Under the pieces are notes generated by a model. That model was not told where the DNA came from. It was given only the letters and a program-made list of their open reading frames with translations, and ran no database searches. Shown here in pieces: positions 17,497 to 27,057 of a stretch of DNA of 64,000 bases. Origin of the DNA: JAJPHW01 sp963799065 (GTDB lineage Bacteria > Acidobacteriota > Terriglobia > Terriglobales > Acidobacteriaceae); assembly GCA_963799065.1 (NCBI GenBank), contig CAWCVJ010000001.1, positions 1,116,001 through 1,180,000 on the forward strand, given 5' to 3'. How positions within the stretch are numbered: position 1 is the stretch's first letter; every line of letters begins with the position of its first letter. The translations under genes and the position numbers were made by a program.

Positions 17497-19863
17497 CTAG
17501 AAATTTGCGGAGAGACGCAACCCGAAACTCCGGGGCGGAGCGATGGCATTACCCGAGAAGAGTCCACCGAAGTCGATTACGTTGAGACGATTGTTGAGGT
17601 TCTCCCCGTCAGCCTGAACATTGACCGTAAGCTTCTCGCTCATACAGAGCCGCGCGCCGAAAGACGCGTCGACCGCTAGAGTCGGCTGGATGCGGCCACG
17701 ATCGAGGTTGATGCGATCCACGACGGCGGAACCATATTCGGCGAGCGCTTGTTGTTCGGTTCCCTGAAAATCGAAGGGGAGGCCGCTGCCGTATTCCGCT
17801 CCGCCTGCAATCCAAAGCCGTGAAGTCACGTCATAACGGATCCGCGCCCGGGCCGTGTTGCGTTGATCCTGGGAATCGGGAAAATGTCCGGTGAGTTGCG
17901 TGGTCGCATTGACGGCGTCGTCGCCGAGAAAAAGGCCCCCGGTCACTGGGAACCAGGCGTTCCCCACGATGTAGGAGTAACTCAAGAAACCGGAGAAGCG
18001 CTTCCAATGCGGCAGTTCCAGCTTGCCTTCAGCGCCATAAATAACGGCTTTGCGGAACGCGATAGGGAAGCTCACGGCTGTGCTCAGAATTTGATCGTCG
18101 TCGGCGTAGTTGTTCACATAGCGGCGAAAGTAGTTGGCATCGAGGCGGAACTGGCTGAAAAAACTCTTGGTTGCGCCAAATTCCAGATAATTTCCGTGGG
18201 AGGGTTCGACTGGCAAGCGTTGAACGCTGGGATTGAGCGAGGTGACTTGCGAAGAACTCGACAGCAATATGTTCTCGAACGATGGAGTCTGAAACACGCG
18301 ATCGTAAGATGCGTGAACGATCAAGCCAGCGCTGGGGAAGTAGTGGGCGACGGAAAAACGCGGGCTGACGGCGTTTTGGTTGACCAGCAATTGATAGTGA
18401 TCCCAGCGCAGTCCGGCATTGATGGTCCAGTTGCCAAAGTGAATGAGATCCTGGACAAAAGCGGCTTGTTCGAGATCCGGACGGCTGCCGGTAAAAGCAA
18501 ACGTCGTTGGCGTGCCGGGGTCGAAGGGATTATTGGGGTCGTTTGGATTTACGGTAATGACATCGGTAAAGTTTTCGTGAAGAAAAATGCTGTCGGACTC
18601 GATGCCTGCCTTCCACTCGTGATGCCCGTGGTGAACGGAGATGGCGGAGTTGAAGTATCCCTCGCGGAAGTCGTTGTGCTGAAATGCGGCGATGGGCCAC
18701 GCGCCATCGTTGGAATTGAGATCGAGCGAGCTATCGCGCACCATGCCGCGCACATCGAGCAGAACATTGGACGAGAAGATGTGCCGATAGGAAGCGATGC
18801 CCATGGTCTCAAAGTTGTCGGCAGTTTGAAGTTGTGGGATGGCGCCCGGCGGATATTGCCCTGCGGGGAACTGCTGGAGGTATTCGTTGGGAATCTCGTA
18901 GCGCGCGAGTTCGTGGCGAACGCTAAGCGTGAGATGGTCTTTGGGAGTGAACTCGCGTTCGTAGCTGACGGCGAAATCGCCGATCGTTCCTCGGTTGGTG
19001 TAGTTTTCCGGAACCACAGGATTTAGATAACGGGCGGTCATATCGCCGGATGCGCTAAAGCCGAGGGTGTTTTTCCCGAACGTATCCTGGAGGCGAGTGA
19101 AGGCTCCCGCGGTATCGAAACTGCCACCGGAGAAAATGATGTCGCCATGGAAGTTGCCGTTTGCCTGCTGGGCATCGCGGAGTGTGTTGACTTCGACCAC
19201 TCCGCCCATCTTGCGTCCGTACTCAGCGGGAATTCCCGCGGTGTAGATCGTAAGTGAGTCCACGTCGTCGGCTTCGATTTCGGGGCCGAAGCTAGGCGAG
19301 CGATTATCGGTCAAAGGGATGCCGTCGACCACGAACTGCGTCTGATATTCCGAACCGCGCGGATGCAGCACGGCATTGCCCTCATAGAGCCAGCCCGGTT
19401 GAGAGTTAACCAAATCAGCCATGGTGCGCCCAGGGATTGATGCGGGACGGTCGGCGATTTCCTGCTGATCGATATGGTTGGACGCCCCCGCCTGTTCCGT
19501 ATCCAGAAGCGTGTCATGCGCCTTGACCTCAACGGCTGTGCTAAGCGCCGCGACGCTGAGCTTGATCGCATACTCCGTGGGTAGCGCGGACCGTATTTCG
19601 ATCAGGCCGTCGTAGGGCGCGAAGCCTTCCTGCTGCACTTTTAGCCGATAGAGGCCAAAGGGAAGATTGCGGGCCACAATGTGGCCAGACTCATCCGCCG
19701 AAAAAGCGCGACGAAACTGAATCGCATCGCTGGAAAGCTCCGCAGAAGCTTTCACCGCCAGGCCGTCTGGGTCGGTGATTTTCAGGCGCAGTTCGCCGCT
19801 GTTGGTCTGCGCCAGCAAAGGTAAAGCGCAAAATAAGAATGCGATCGCCCCAGATCGGTTCAT
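17497..19863 (-). CDS. TonB-dependent receptor with carboxypeptidase-regulatory-like domain
   Basis: Outer-membrane TonB-dependent receptor of 788 aa, smaller than the one at 10.5 kb. Signal peptide 1-18 (cut near LLAQ), carboxypeptidase-regulatory-like domain about 20-105, plug domain about 125-250 (ASNHIDQQEIADRPASIPG and the VDGIPLTDNRSP block), then the barrel (ARYEIP, GLRWDHYQ, TPSFENILLS) ending in RSFGLRLSANF with a terminal Phe. The plug sequence resembles receptors for small siderophore-like or vitamin-like ligands more than Oar, but the substrate is unknown. Monocistronic as far as I can see. Confidence 0.9.
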   Translation of the reverse strand: MNRSGAIAFLFCALPLLAQTNSGELRLKITDPDGLAVKASAELSSDAIQFRRAFSADESGHIVARNLPFGLYRLKVQQEGFAPYDGLIEIRSALPTEYAIKLSVAALSTAVEVKAHDTLLDTEQAGASNHIDQQEIADRPASIPGRTMADLVNSQPGWLYEGNAVLHPRGSEYQTQFVVDGIPLTDNRSPSFGPEIEADDVDSLTIYTAGIPAEYGRKMGGVVEVNTLRDAQQANGNFHGDIIFSGGSFDTAGAFTRLQDTFGKNTLGFSASGDMTARYLNPVVPENYTNRGTIGDFAVSYEREFTPKDHLTLSVRHELARYEIPNEYLQQFPAGQYPPGAIPQLQTADNFETMGIASYRHIFSSNVLLDVRGMVRDSSLDLNSNDGAWPIAAFQHNDFREGYFNSAISVHHGHHEWKAGIESDSIFLHENFTDVITVNPNDPNNPFDPGTPTTFAFTGSRPDLEQAAFVQDLIHFGNWTINAGLRWDHYQLLVNQNAVSPRFSVAHYFPSAGLIVHASYDRVFQTPSFENILLSSSSQVTSLNPSVQRLPVEPSHGNYLEFGATKSFFSQFRLDANYFRRYVNNYADDDQILSTAVSFPIAFRKAVIYGAEGKLELPHWKRFSGFLSYSYIVGNAWFPVTGGLFLGDDAVNATTQLTGHFPDSQDQRNTARARIRYDVTSRLWIAGGAEYGSGLPFDFQGTEQQALAEYGSAVVDRINLDRGRIQPTLAVDASFGARLCMSEKLTVNVQADGENLNNRLNVIDFGGLFSGNAIAPPRSFGLRLSANF

Positions 19864-19943
19864 GGAATCCAGTGTTTCTAGTTTAGCGGCTGGCGGGATC
19901 GAGTTGTGAACCTGGGATTGATCGAGAGTTACTTTGGATGGCG

Positions 19944-20636
19944 TTAACTGGCATTGATCCGTTCGGCCAGCTTCGCCTCAATCGTTTCTTCTACGCGGCG
20001 CAGCACTTCATCCTCCGACAGACCGGTGGAATCGATGACTACTGCATCTGCGGCTGGCTGCAATGGTGATGCGGCGCGGGTTCGATCTCGCTGGTCGCGC
20101 TCGCGCAACTCAGCTGCGACAGACTCCGCGTTAACGCCTTTGATGCGATTCTGCTCCAGGCGGCGCTGCTCTCGCACGACCGGGTCGGCATCGAGAAAGA
20201 TCTTTACGTCTGCGTCGGGAAAGACTTTGGTTCCGATATCGCGTCCTTCCATGACGATGCCGCCGCTGATGCCCATGGCACGCTGGTGTTCGACCATCCA
20301 CTGGCGCACGGCCGGATGAACCGACACTCGCGACGCGCCCTCGGTGACGTCAGTTTCGCGAACGCGCGAAGTTACATCGAGGCCATCGAGCAATACGCGA
20401 TTGCCGGACAGCGTCGGCTCTAGCAGAATTCCTGAACCACGTGCCAATTGATAAAGCGCGGACTCGTCGTCGAACGAAATGTCGTTTCGAATCGCCTTGA
20501 GGGCAAGTGCGCGATACATCGCACCGCTCTCCAGATTGACATAGCCGAGCTTACGCGCCAGTCGCGCCGCAATCGTACTCTTGCCAGCGCCGGCGGGACC
20601 GTCGATCGCAATGATCAACCTGCGGGATTCATCCAT
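19944..20636 (-). CDS. cmk: Cytidylate kinase
   Basis: Phosphorylates CMP and dCMP to the diphosphates. P-loop GPAGAGKST at residues 13-21, the substrate-binding LESGAMYRALALKA (usual form DTGAMYR), MEGRDIGTKVFPDADVKIFLDA, and the C-terminal region with SLQP-like spacing. At 230 aa it matches the family length. It lies 23 bases downstream of mtnA on the same strand, so the two may be co-transcribed. Confidence 0.96.
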   Translation of the reverse strand: MDESRRLIIAIDGPAGAGKSTIAARLARKLGYVNLESGAMYRALALKAIRNDISFDDESALYQLARGSGILLEPTLSGNRVLLDGLDVTSRVRETDVTEGASRVSVHPAVRQWMVEHQRAMGISGGIVMEGRDIGTKVFPDADVKIFLDADPVVREQRRLEQNRIKGVNAESVAAELRERDQRDRTRAASPLQPAADAVVIDSTGLSEDEVLRRVEETIEAKLAERINAS

Positions 20637-20659
20637 TGGAGAGTGATTATAACGTGCGT

Positions 20660-21715
20660 CTACGCGCTGAGCTTGACCGCTTCGCGCTGCAATCCTCGCA
20701 GAGATTCCGTATACGGTGCGCGCGCAATCCCAAGTTCCGTGATAATCGCCGTGACCAGCTTCGCCGGCGTGACATCGAACGCCGGATTCTCGATGCCCAC
20801 GCCATCCGGAGTCATCTGCTTGCCGCCGATATGAGTTACTTCGCGAGGATTGCGTTGCTCGATCGGAATGCCCGAGCCGTCAGCGGTCGCGAGATCGATC
20901 GTGGAAAACGGAGCTGCCACGTAAAACGGAATGTCGTGTTCTTTGGCGAGCACCGCGACGGTGTAGGTGCCAATCTTATTGGCCACGTCACCGTTGGCTG
21001 CGATGCGATCCGCTCCCACAACGATCGCGCCAATCTTGCCTTGCTTCATCATCGCGCCGGCCATATTGTCGGAGATAACAGTGGTCGGAATGTCGTCTTT
21101 CATCAGTTCCCATGCGGTGAGCCGTGATCCTTGTAAGAACGGTCGCGTTTCATCCGCATAGACATGAATTTTCTTTCCCGCTTCGACGGCGGCGCGGATG
21201 ACGCCGAGAGCGGTGCCATACCCGCAGGTCGCGAGCGCGCCCGCGTTGCAGTGAGTCAACACGCCTCCGCTCGCAGGCATCAGCGTCGCGCCGTGCTTTC
21301 CCATAGCGCGGTTGGCCGCGATGTCTTCCGCGTGCATGCGCTTGGATTCTTCGATGAGCGCGTGTTTGATCTCCGCTACTGACGAGTTTGCCAGCGATAA
21401 ATATTTGTCACGCATCCGCCCAATCGCCCAGAAGAGATTCACAGCGGTTGGACGCGTTGCGCCGATCAGGGCAGCAATCTCGTCGAAGTCCGCGCGCAGC
21501 TCTGGGACTGTGGTGGCGCGAGAGTTCTTCACCCCTAAGGCGATGCCCATAGCGGCGGACACGCCGATGGCGGGCGCTCCGCGGACGACCATGTTGCGGA
21601 TCACATCCGCGACCTCTTCATGCGTTTTGCATAATACGAAAACTTCTTCAGTCGGCAACTTCGTCTGATCGATGAAGCGCACACCCGCGTCGGTCCATTC
21701 CAGAGTTTCAATCAT
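20660..21715 (-). CDS. mtnA: Methylthioribose-1-phosphate isomerase
   Basis: Isomerises 5-methylthioribose-1-phosphate to the ribulose form in the methionine salvage pathway. The 351 aa show family blocks GAPAIGVSAAMGIALG, NLFWAIGRM, THCNAGALATCGYGTALGV (catalytic Cys), DETRPFLQGSRLTAWEL and GADRIAANGDVANKIGTY (catalytic Asp). It could also be the eIF2B-like ribose-1,5-bisphosphate isomerase family, but the motifs favour MtnA. No other mtn gene is in the window. It is followed by cmk on the same strand. Confidence 0.93.
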   Translation of the reverse strand: MIETLEWTDAGVRFIDQTKLPTEEVFVLCKTHEEVADVIRNMVVRGAPAIGVSAAMGIALGVKNSRATTVPELRADFDEIAALIGATRPTAVNLFWAIGRMRDKYLSLANSSVAEIKHALIEESKRMHAEDIAANRAMGKHGATLMPASGGVLTHCNAGALATCGYGTALGVIRAAVEAGKKIHVYADETRPFLQGSRLTAWELMKDDIPTTVISDNMAGAMMKQGKIGAIVVGADRIAANGDVANKIGTYTVAVLAKEHDIPFYVAAPFSTIDLATADGSGIPIEQRNPREVTHIGGKQMTPDGVGIENPAFDVTPAKLVTAIITELGIARAPYTESLRGLQREAVKLSA

Positions 21716-21852
21716 GGGTTAGGTTTTTCCTTATCAGTTTCGTCTTAAAAATATCACCTTCAAATGCGCAGGACCTGGCAGAGGCGACGCTTTTGCTGAA
21801 TCGAAAAGTTTCTCCTGGGAGACTTCCGGGTCCTGCGCAGGCTTCGCCATGC

Positions 21853-22413
21853 TCAAGGGCGCACATGTTCGCGCCGGACATCTTGCGCCGAAAACAAAGA
21901 CACAAACGGAGCCGCGCCCGCTGCCTTCTCGACATGGGGGCGACCAAGTGCTTCTTCGCGCTCGACTAAACACATCACGCCCACGACTTCAAAGCCAAAT
22001 TCTCGCGCCACTCCAATCGCCTGAATCGTGGATGCGCCCGTCGTGCATACATCGTCCACAATCACGACTCGCGCGCCTTTCTCGCGAAAACCCTCAATGC
22101 GTTGTCCCGTGCCGTGCTGCTTCTCGGCTTTGCGCACCAGGAAGCCTTCGATGTCGCCACTCGCAATGCTGACGGAGACAACGATCGGATCGGCGCCCAT
22201 CGTCAATCCTCCGATTGCTTGCGGACGCCATTCGCGCTGCTCGATCTCTTGCAAGAAAACCTGGCCGGTTAGTTGCGCGCCGCGCGCGCTGAGCGTTGTA
22301 GTGCGGCAGTCAATGTAGTAGTCGCTCGTGCCACCGGATGACAGCTTGAACTCCCCTAGCCGGAAGGACTTTGTAGCCAGCAAATGCAGCAACTCCTGAC
22401 GCTCATGGGACAT
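21853..22413 (-). CDS. pyrE: Orotate phosphoribosyltransferase
   Basis: Joins orotate and PRPP to make OMP in pyrimidine synthesis. The 186 aa carry FKLSSGGTSDYYIDCR near the N-terminus and the PRPP-binding motif VVIVDDVCTTGAS at 116-128, with the catalytic Lys region FLVRKAEKQHGTG at 91-103. It is unlinked to other pyr genes here. The 137 bases between it and mtnA hold no gene. Confidence 0.95.
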   Translation of the reverse strand: MSHERQELLHLLATKSFRLGEFKLSSGGTSDYYIDCRTTTLSARGAQLTGQVFLQEIEQREWRPQAIGGLTMGADPIVVSVSIASGDIEGFLVRKAEKQHGTGQRIEGFREKGARVVIVDDVCTTGASTIQAIGVAREFGFEVVGVMCLVEREEALGRPHVEKAAGAAPFVSLFSAQDVRREHVRP

Positions 22414-22446
22414 TAATAAAGGTTAGCACGACGGCAAAAAGGGGAA

Positions 22447-22488
22447 GTGCCACCCTCTTGGCAAAGGACGCGAAGAAGGATGGGGCAC
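22447..22488. repeat. Dispersed palindromic repeat, 'TGGGGCACC' family
   Basis: One of several intergenic elements of the form CCC-CCCT...GGATGGGGCAC. This copy lies between the divergent pyrE and HAD genes: GTGCCACCCT on the left and GGATGGGGCAC on the right form an imperfect inverted repeat around a short insert. Similar copies are at 48270, 52160 and 58991, with a partial one near 42896. Confidence 0.6.
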
Positions 22489-22507
22489 ACCGTCACAAGG
22501 TAAAATC

Positions 22508-23110
22508 ATGTTGAGCATGAAACTAAGACTCCCGCCAGGCTCGTTCAAAGCGTACCTATTCGACTGCGACGGAACCGTCGCCGACTCTATGCCGCTGCAC
22601 TACATTGCGTGGAGGGAAGCGTTGGCGGAATGGAATTGCGACTTCGAAGAGAGCCTCTTCTACGCGTGGGGCGGAATGCCAGTGACCGAAATCATTTCCA
22701 CTCTAAATAAGAATCACGAACTCAAGATGCCGGTGGAGCAAGTGGCGCAGCGCAAAGAGCAACTGTATTACGAGAATCTGCCGAAGCTGAAGCCGGTACC
22801 CGAAGTACTTGAACATATCAAGCTGAGTTATGGACAGATCCCCTTCGCCGTGGTGTCCGGAAGCAACCGCGAATCTGTGACCGCGTCGCTCACGACGCTA
22901 AATCTCCTTGATCGTTTCAATACTCTTGTGTGTGCCGGGGACTATCAGCGGAGCAAGCCCGATCCTGAGGCGTTTCTGATCGCAGCCGAACGGCTCAAAG
23001 TTTCTCCGCAGCACTGCCTCGTTTTCGAGGACACCGAGATGGGGATACAAGCAGCGACCGCGGCGGGTATGGCTTCAGTGAAAGTGCCTCCGCCGTGGGA
23101 GAGAGCTTAG
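22508..23110 (+). CDS. HAD-superfamily phosphatase, beta-phosphoglucomutase/YqaB-like
   Basis: Haloacid dehalogenase-superfamily hydrolase of subfamily IA, 200 aa. Motif I FDCDGTVADS is at 18-27 with nucleophile Asp19. Motif II is VVSGSN, motif III the Lys in SKPDPEAF, motif IV FEDTEMGIQAA. The cap is the four-helix type of the beta-phosphoglucomutase-like group. YqaB-type sugar phosphatases (fructose-1-phosphate) are the nearest match by motif, but the substrate is unknown. The ATG at 22517 is an equally possible start. Monocistronic. Confidence 0.85.
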   Translation: MLSMKLRLPPGSFKAYLFDCDGTVADSMPLHYIAWREALAEWNCDFEESLFYAWGGMPVTEIISTLNKNHELKMPVEQVAQRKEQLYYENLPKLKPVPEVLEHIKLSYGQIPFAVVSGSNRESVTASLTTLNLLDRFNTLVCAGDYQRSKPDPEAFLIAAERLKVSPQHCLVFEDTEMGIQAATAAGMASVKVPPPWERA

Positions 23111-23138
23111 GCGGGAGTCAGGCCTGTGCGTGATCATT

Positions 23139-23232
23139 GTGTTCCTGTGTCTGACCTCCGTGTTCTCTGTGTTAAGGGTTCAAAATCTCAACCACAGAGG
23201 ACGCTGAGGAAACACAGAGGTTCACAGAGAAC
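23139..23232. repeat. 'ACCACAGAGGA' inverted repeat
   Basis: Between the HAD gene and the ABC-F gene. CCTCCGTGTTCTCTGTGTT on the left is complementary in part to AACACAGAGG and CACAGAGAAC on the right, so the element can fold into a long hairpin. CACAGAG words occur four times on one strand. This resembles a widespread intergenic repeat of soil bacteria. Confidence 0.6.
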
Positions 23233-23298
23233 GATTGATGAATTGTTTCGACGCGAATGGTTCGAGATCTGCTGAGCTAAGCGAGGTAGGTGCTGTTT

Positions 23299-25125
23299 CT
23301 AGGTCAACTTTGCCTCCAGTTCGGCCCAGCGGGTATACATGACGTCCAGTTCGTCTTGTGCTTTCTCCAACTCGGCGTGTGCGTTGACGAGCTTGTCGGC
23401 ATCGCTCGCGATGGCGGGATCTTCGAGCGCGTCGCGTTTTGCGTCTCGAAGATGCTCAGCTTTGGCGATGCGTTCTTCGATGCTGGAATGTTCGCGCGCT
23501 TCGAGGTAAGAGAGCTTCTTCTTCGCGGCGACGCTTTTGCCGTTGGATCGTTCTGAGCTTGTCCGCGCTTTGTCTTCCGGGTTGGTTTGTTCCGCCTGCC
23601 ACTCTTCCCACTGCGAGTAATCGGCAAAAGTTTCGGCGGAGCCTCGTCCGTCCAATCCCAGCACTACGGTGGAGACGCGATCAAGGAGATAGCGGTCGTG
23701 CGTCACCAGCACCAGGGCTCCTTTGTACTCGAGCAGACTCTCTTCGAGAATTTCGAGCGTTGGGATGTCGAGATCGTTGGTCGGCTCGTCAAGCAGCAGC
23801 AGATCGGCGGGCTGAAGCATGAGTTGCGCTATGAGGACGCGGGCGCGCTCGCCCCCAGAGAGACGGCTCACGGGCTGATTGAGTTGTTCCCCGGTAAAGA
23901 GGAAACGGTCGGCCCAGGAGGCGACGTGAACGACGCGATCCTGGTAGATGACCGAATCGCTGTCGGGGGCGAGGGCGCGGCGAAGAGTTTGATTTTCGTC
24001 CAACTCGCGATTTTGATCGAAGTAAACGATACGCAGGTTCTGGGCCAGGCGAATGGATCCGGCGTCGGGCTGGTATTCGCCACGCAGAAGGCGTAGTAGT
24101 GAAGTTTTGCCACTGCCGTTGGGGCCGACGAGGCCAACGCGAACTCCGGCGGTGATGACGAAATTGAGATTCTGAAAAAGCTTTTGTCCGCCGAGTTCAA
24201 AGCTCATCTCTTCCACTTCGACCAGGCGTTTGGTCTGGCGATCGGTGGCGGAGAAGTCGATCTTGGCGGTCGATGTGCGACTGCGACGGTTGATGTCGGC
24301 CAGCTCGCCGATGAGTTCATTCGCGTTGTCGATGCGGGCTTTTGCTTTCGTGGCGCGCGCTTTGGGGCCACGACGCAGCCACCCAATCTCGGTGCGGACG
24401 CGATTCTCGAGAGCGTCCTGATGCTTGGCTTGCGCTAGTAAATACTCTTCCTTGCGGATGAGGAACTGGCTGTAGTTTCCTTTCACGCGCAACAATCCGT
24501 CGGGATAAGTTTTGTTCAGCTCCGCCATCTCAGTGGCGATGTTTTCCAGAAAATAACGGTCGTGGCTGACGACGACGCAGGCGAACGATGCGGTGCTTAA
24601 CACTTCCTCAAGCCATTCAATTCCGGCGAGGTCTAAGTGATTAGTGGGCTCGTCGAGCAGCAGCACATCGGGATTTTGCACGAGAGCTTCAACTAACGCA
24701 AGCCGTTTTCGCCATCCTCCAGACAGCGAGGCGGCTTCGGCGTCCAAGTCTTCGAAGCCGGCGCGACCCAGGGTTTCTGCGGCTAAGTTTTCTGCCGACC
24801 GGGCTCCGTGCTCGGACTCGGATTTCCCAGAGCGAGCTAGTGCTTGCTCAACCACTGAGCGAACGGTGACGCCCTCGGCAAAGTGCGAATCCTGAAGAAC
24901 GTAAACTAAGCGAGCTCGCTTGCGGATCGCTACTTCGCCGGAGTCTGTGTCCATCTGGCCGGCGAGCACTTGCAACAGAGTGGATTTGCCTGCGCCATTG
25001 GGTCCGATCAGGCCAATGCGGTCGCCTTCGGACACGGTGAAAGAGATTTCCTGAAATAAGGGATGAGCGCCGAAAGCCTTGGTAAGTCCTTGCGCATTAA
25101 GAATGGGTGGCAACGGCGGAGACAC
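23299..25125 (-). CDS. uup: ABC-F family ATPase (Uup-like)
   Basis: Soluble ABC-F protein with two fused ATPase domains and no membrane segments, 608 aa. First domain: Walker A GPNGAGKST at 41-49, signature LSGGWRKRLALVEAL, Walker B LLLDEPTNHLD. Second domain: Walker A GPNGSGKTS near 338-346 and signature LSGGERARVLIAQL, Walker B LLLDEPTNDLD. A positively charged linker lies between them and a coiled coil is at the C-terminus (about 535-605), as in Uup. Uup-type proteins act on ribosomes or branched DNA; other ABC-F members give antibiotic protection. The C-terminal coiled coil favours Uup. Confidence 0.9.
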   Translation of the reverse strand: MSPPLPPILNAQGLTKAFGAHPLFQEISFTVSEGDRIGLIGPNGAGKSTLLQVLAGQMDTDSGEVAIRKRARLVYVLQDSHFAEGVTVRSVVEQALARSGKSESEHGARSAENLAAETLGRAGFEDLDAEAASLSGGWRKRLALVEALVQNPDVLLLDEPTNHLDLAGIEWLEEVLSTASFACVVVSHDRYFLENIATEMAELNKTYPDGLLRVKGNYSQFLIRKEEYLLAQAKHQDALENRVRTEIGWLRRGPKARATKAKARIDNANELIGELADINRRSRTSTAKIDFSATDRQTKRLVEVEEMSFELGGQKLFQNLNFVITAGVRVGLVGPNGSGKTSLLRLLRGEYQPDAGSIRLAQNLRIVYFDQNRELDENQTLRRALAPDSDSVIYQDRVVHVASWADRFLFTGEQLNQPVSRLSGGERARVLIAQLMLQPADLLLLDEPTNDLDIPTLEILEESLLEYKGALVLVTHDRYLLDRVSTVVLGLDGRGSAETFADYSQWEEWQAEQTNPEDKARTSSERSNGKSVAAKKKLSYLEAREHSSIEERIAKAEHLRDAKRDALEDPAIASDADKLVNAHAELEKAQDELDVMYTRWAELEAKLT

Positions 25126-25178
25126 TCCTGGAGATTACGTGAGATGGACCCACTTCAAGAATAACAGGGGACGCGAGG

Positions 25179-25583
25179 CTACTTGCCTTGCGCTACGTCG
25201 AGACGCGTGTCGGCGCGCTTAAGGGCGTTTTCGGCTCGGGTGAAATCGAGCTCGGTGTTTCCACTGGCCAGGCGCTCTTCGGCGCGCTGCTTTGCTTTTT
25301 GAGCGCGGGCTACGTCGATATCCTCGGCGCGTTCGGACGTTTCCGCAAGGATCGTAACCTTATCTGGCAGAACCTCCGCGAAGCCCCAGGCCACGGCCAG
25401 GCGCTTTTCGGCGCCGCCGGTTTTATAGGAGATTTCGCCGACGCCAAGCTCTGTGATCAAGGGAGCGTGCCCCGGCAGAACGCCGAGATAGCCCTCTTTG
25501 CCGGGAATCTGGGCTTCTTCGGCAGGTTCGCGTACGACGACCTTCTCGGGCGTTACGACTTCGAGTTGGAACGTGTCGGCCAT
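25179..25583 (-). CDS. atpC: F-type ATP synthase epsilon subunit
   Basis: Central-stalk subunit that regulates ATP hydrolysis. The 134 aa have the N-terminal beta-sandwich (FQLEVVTPEKVVVREPAEEAQ, GHAPLITELGVGEI) and the helical C-terminal domain with alternating Ala/Arg (ARAQKAKQRAEERLA). Last gene of the atp operon, two bases after atpD. Confidence 0.96.
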   Translation of the reverse strand: MADTFQLEVVTPEKVVVREPAEEAQIPGKEGYLGVLPGHAPLITELGVGEISYKTGGAEKRLAVAWGFAEVLPDKVTILAETSERAEDIDVARAQKAKQRAEERLASGNTELDFTRAENALKRADTRLDVAQGK

Positions 25584-25585
25584 GT

Positions 25586-27028
25586 TTATGCGACGGCTTT
25601 CAGTTTCTTCGCCGACTCCAGCACTTCGTCGATCGTTCCCTTCATGTAAAACGCTTGCTCGGGAATGTCGTCGTACTTGCCTTCGTTGATTTCCTTAAAG
25701 CCTTTCACTGTATCTTCGATCTTCACGTAACGTCCCGGCGCGCCGGTAAACTGTTCAGCGACGAAGAATGGCTGCGACAGGAAGCGCTGAATTTTGCGGG
25801 CGCGTTGCACGGTGAGTTTCTGATCTTCGCTGAGTTCGTCGATACCGAGAATCGCGATGATGTCCTGCAAGTCTTTGTAGCTTTGCAGCGTCTTCTTGAC
25901 TGACTGGGCGACATCGTAGTGCTCTTGCCCCACGATGCGGGGATCGAGGATGCGCGAGGTGGATGCCAGCGGATCGACGGCGGGATAAATTCCGATTTCG
26001 GTCAGCGCGCGGGAGAGCACGGTGGTCGCGTCCAAGTGGGCGAAGGTGGTCGCGGGCGCGGGATCGGTGAGATCGTCCGCGGGTACGTAGACGGCTTGCA
26101 CTGAAGTGACCGAGCCTTTTTTAGTGGATGTGATTCGTTCCTGTAATTCGCCCATTTCCGTGGCGAGGTTGGGCTGATAGCCGACGGCACTGGGCATGCG
26201 TCCCAGCAAAGCCGAGACTTCGGATCCGGCCTGGGTGAAGCGGAAAATGTTATCGATGAAGAGCAGGGTGTCCGCGCCTTCAGCGTCGCGGAAATATTCG
26301 GCGACCGTGAGGCCTGTGAGAGCGACGCGAAGACGTGCACCGGGCGGCTCGGTCATCTGGCCATAGATGAGGGCGGCCTTGGAATGCTCCGGATCGCCCG
26401 GCTTGATTACGCCGGATTCACTCATTTCGAGCCAGAGGTCGTTGCCTTCACGAGTACGCTCGCCGACGCCCGCGAACACGGAGAATCCACCGTGTTGTTT
26501 GGCAACGTTGTTGATGAGTTCTTGAATGAATACGGTCTTGCCGACACCGGCGCCGCCGAAGAGTCCGATCTTGCCGCCCTTGAGAAACGGCTGAATGAGA
26601 TCGACGACTTTGACGCCGGTCTCAAACATTTCGGCGCTAGTGGCTTGTTCGTCGAACAATGGGGCAGGGCGATGGATCGGCATGCGCTTCGTGTGCTGAA
26701 TGGGGCCAAGTTCATCCACCGGCTCGCCGATGACGTTCATCACGCGGCCCAGCGTGCCGTGGCCTACGGGAACGGAAATTTGGCCGCCGAGGTCGATCAC
26801 TTTCATGCCGCGCACCATGCCTTCTGTGGCTTCCATGGCGACGCAGCGCACGCGGCCTTCGCCCAGTTGCTGCTGCACTTCGAGGATGACGTTGACCGGC
26901 GCGGGAACCGTAAAGCCTTCGCTGACCACGCGCAACGCTTGATAGATCGCGGGGATATTCTCGTGGGCGAATTGCACGTCCACGGCGGGCCCGGCGATTT
27001 GAATAACGTGTCCTATGTTTTCTGCCAT
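25586..27028 (-). CDS. atpD: F-type ATP synthase beta subunit
   Basis: Catalytic subunit of F1. The 480 aa have P-loop GGAGVGKTVFIQEL at about 155-168, the catalytic Glu in GVGERTREGNDL, and the family signature PAVDPLASTSR (about 352-362). Length and conservation are normal. A 29-base gap separates it from atpG. It is two bases from atpC. Confidence 0.98.
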   Translation of the reverse strand: MAENIGHVIQIAGPAVDVQFAHENIPAIYQALRVVSEGFTVPAPVNVILEVQQQLGEGRVRCVAMEATEGMVRGMKVIDLGGQISVPVGHGTLGRVMNVIGEPVDELGPIQHTKRMPIHRPAPLFDEQATSAEMFETGVKVVDLIQPFLKGGKIGLFGGAGVGKTVFIQELINNVAKQHGGFSVFAGVGERTREGNDLWLEMSESGVIKPGDPEHSKAALIYGQMTEPPGARLRVALTGLTVAEYFRDAEGADTLLFIDNIFRFTQAGSEVSALLGRMPSAVGYQPNLATEMGELQERITSTKKGSVTSVQAVYVPADDLTDPAPATTFAHLDATTVLSRALTEIGIYPAVDPLASTSRILDPRIVGQEHYDVAQSVKKTLQSYKDLQDIIAILGIDELSEDQKLTVQRARKIQRFLSQPFFVAEQFTGAPGRYVKIEDTVKGFKEINEGKYDDIPEQAFYMKGTIDEVLESAKKLKAVA

Positions 27029-27057
27029 AAAGTTTCGGTATTAACCCTTGTCTAAAG

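Noticed and set aside
17863..19026. Plus-strand reading frame (about 387 codons) opposite the second TonB receptor
   Set aside because: Antisense shadow of a well-supported gene; composition is Val/Gly/Glu-rich as expected of a mirrored frame.
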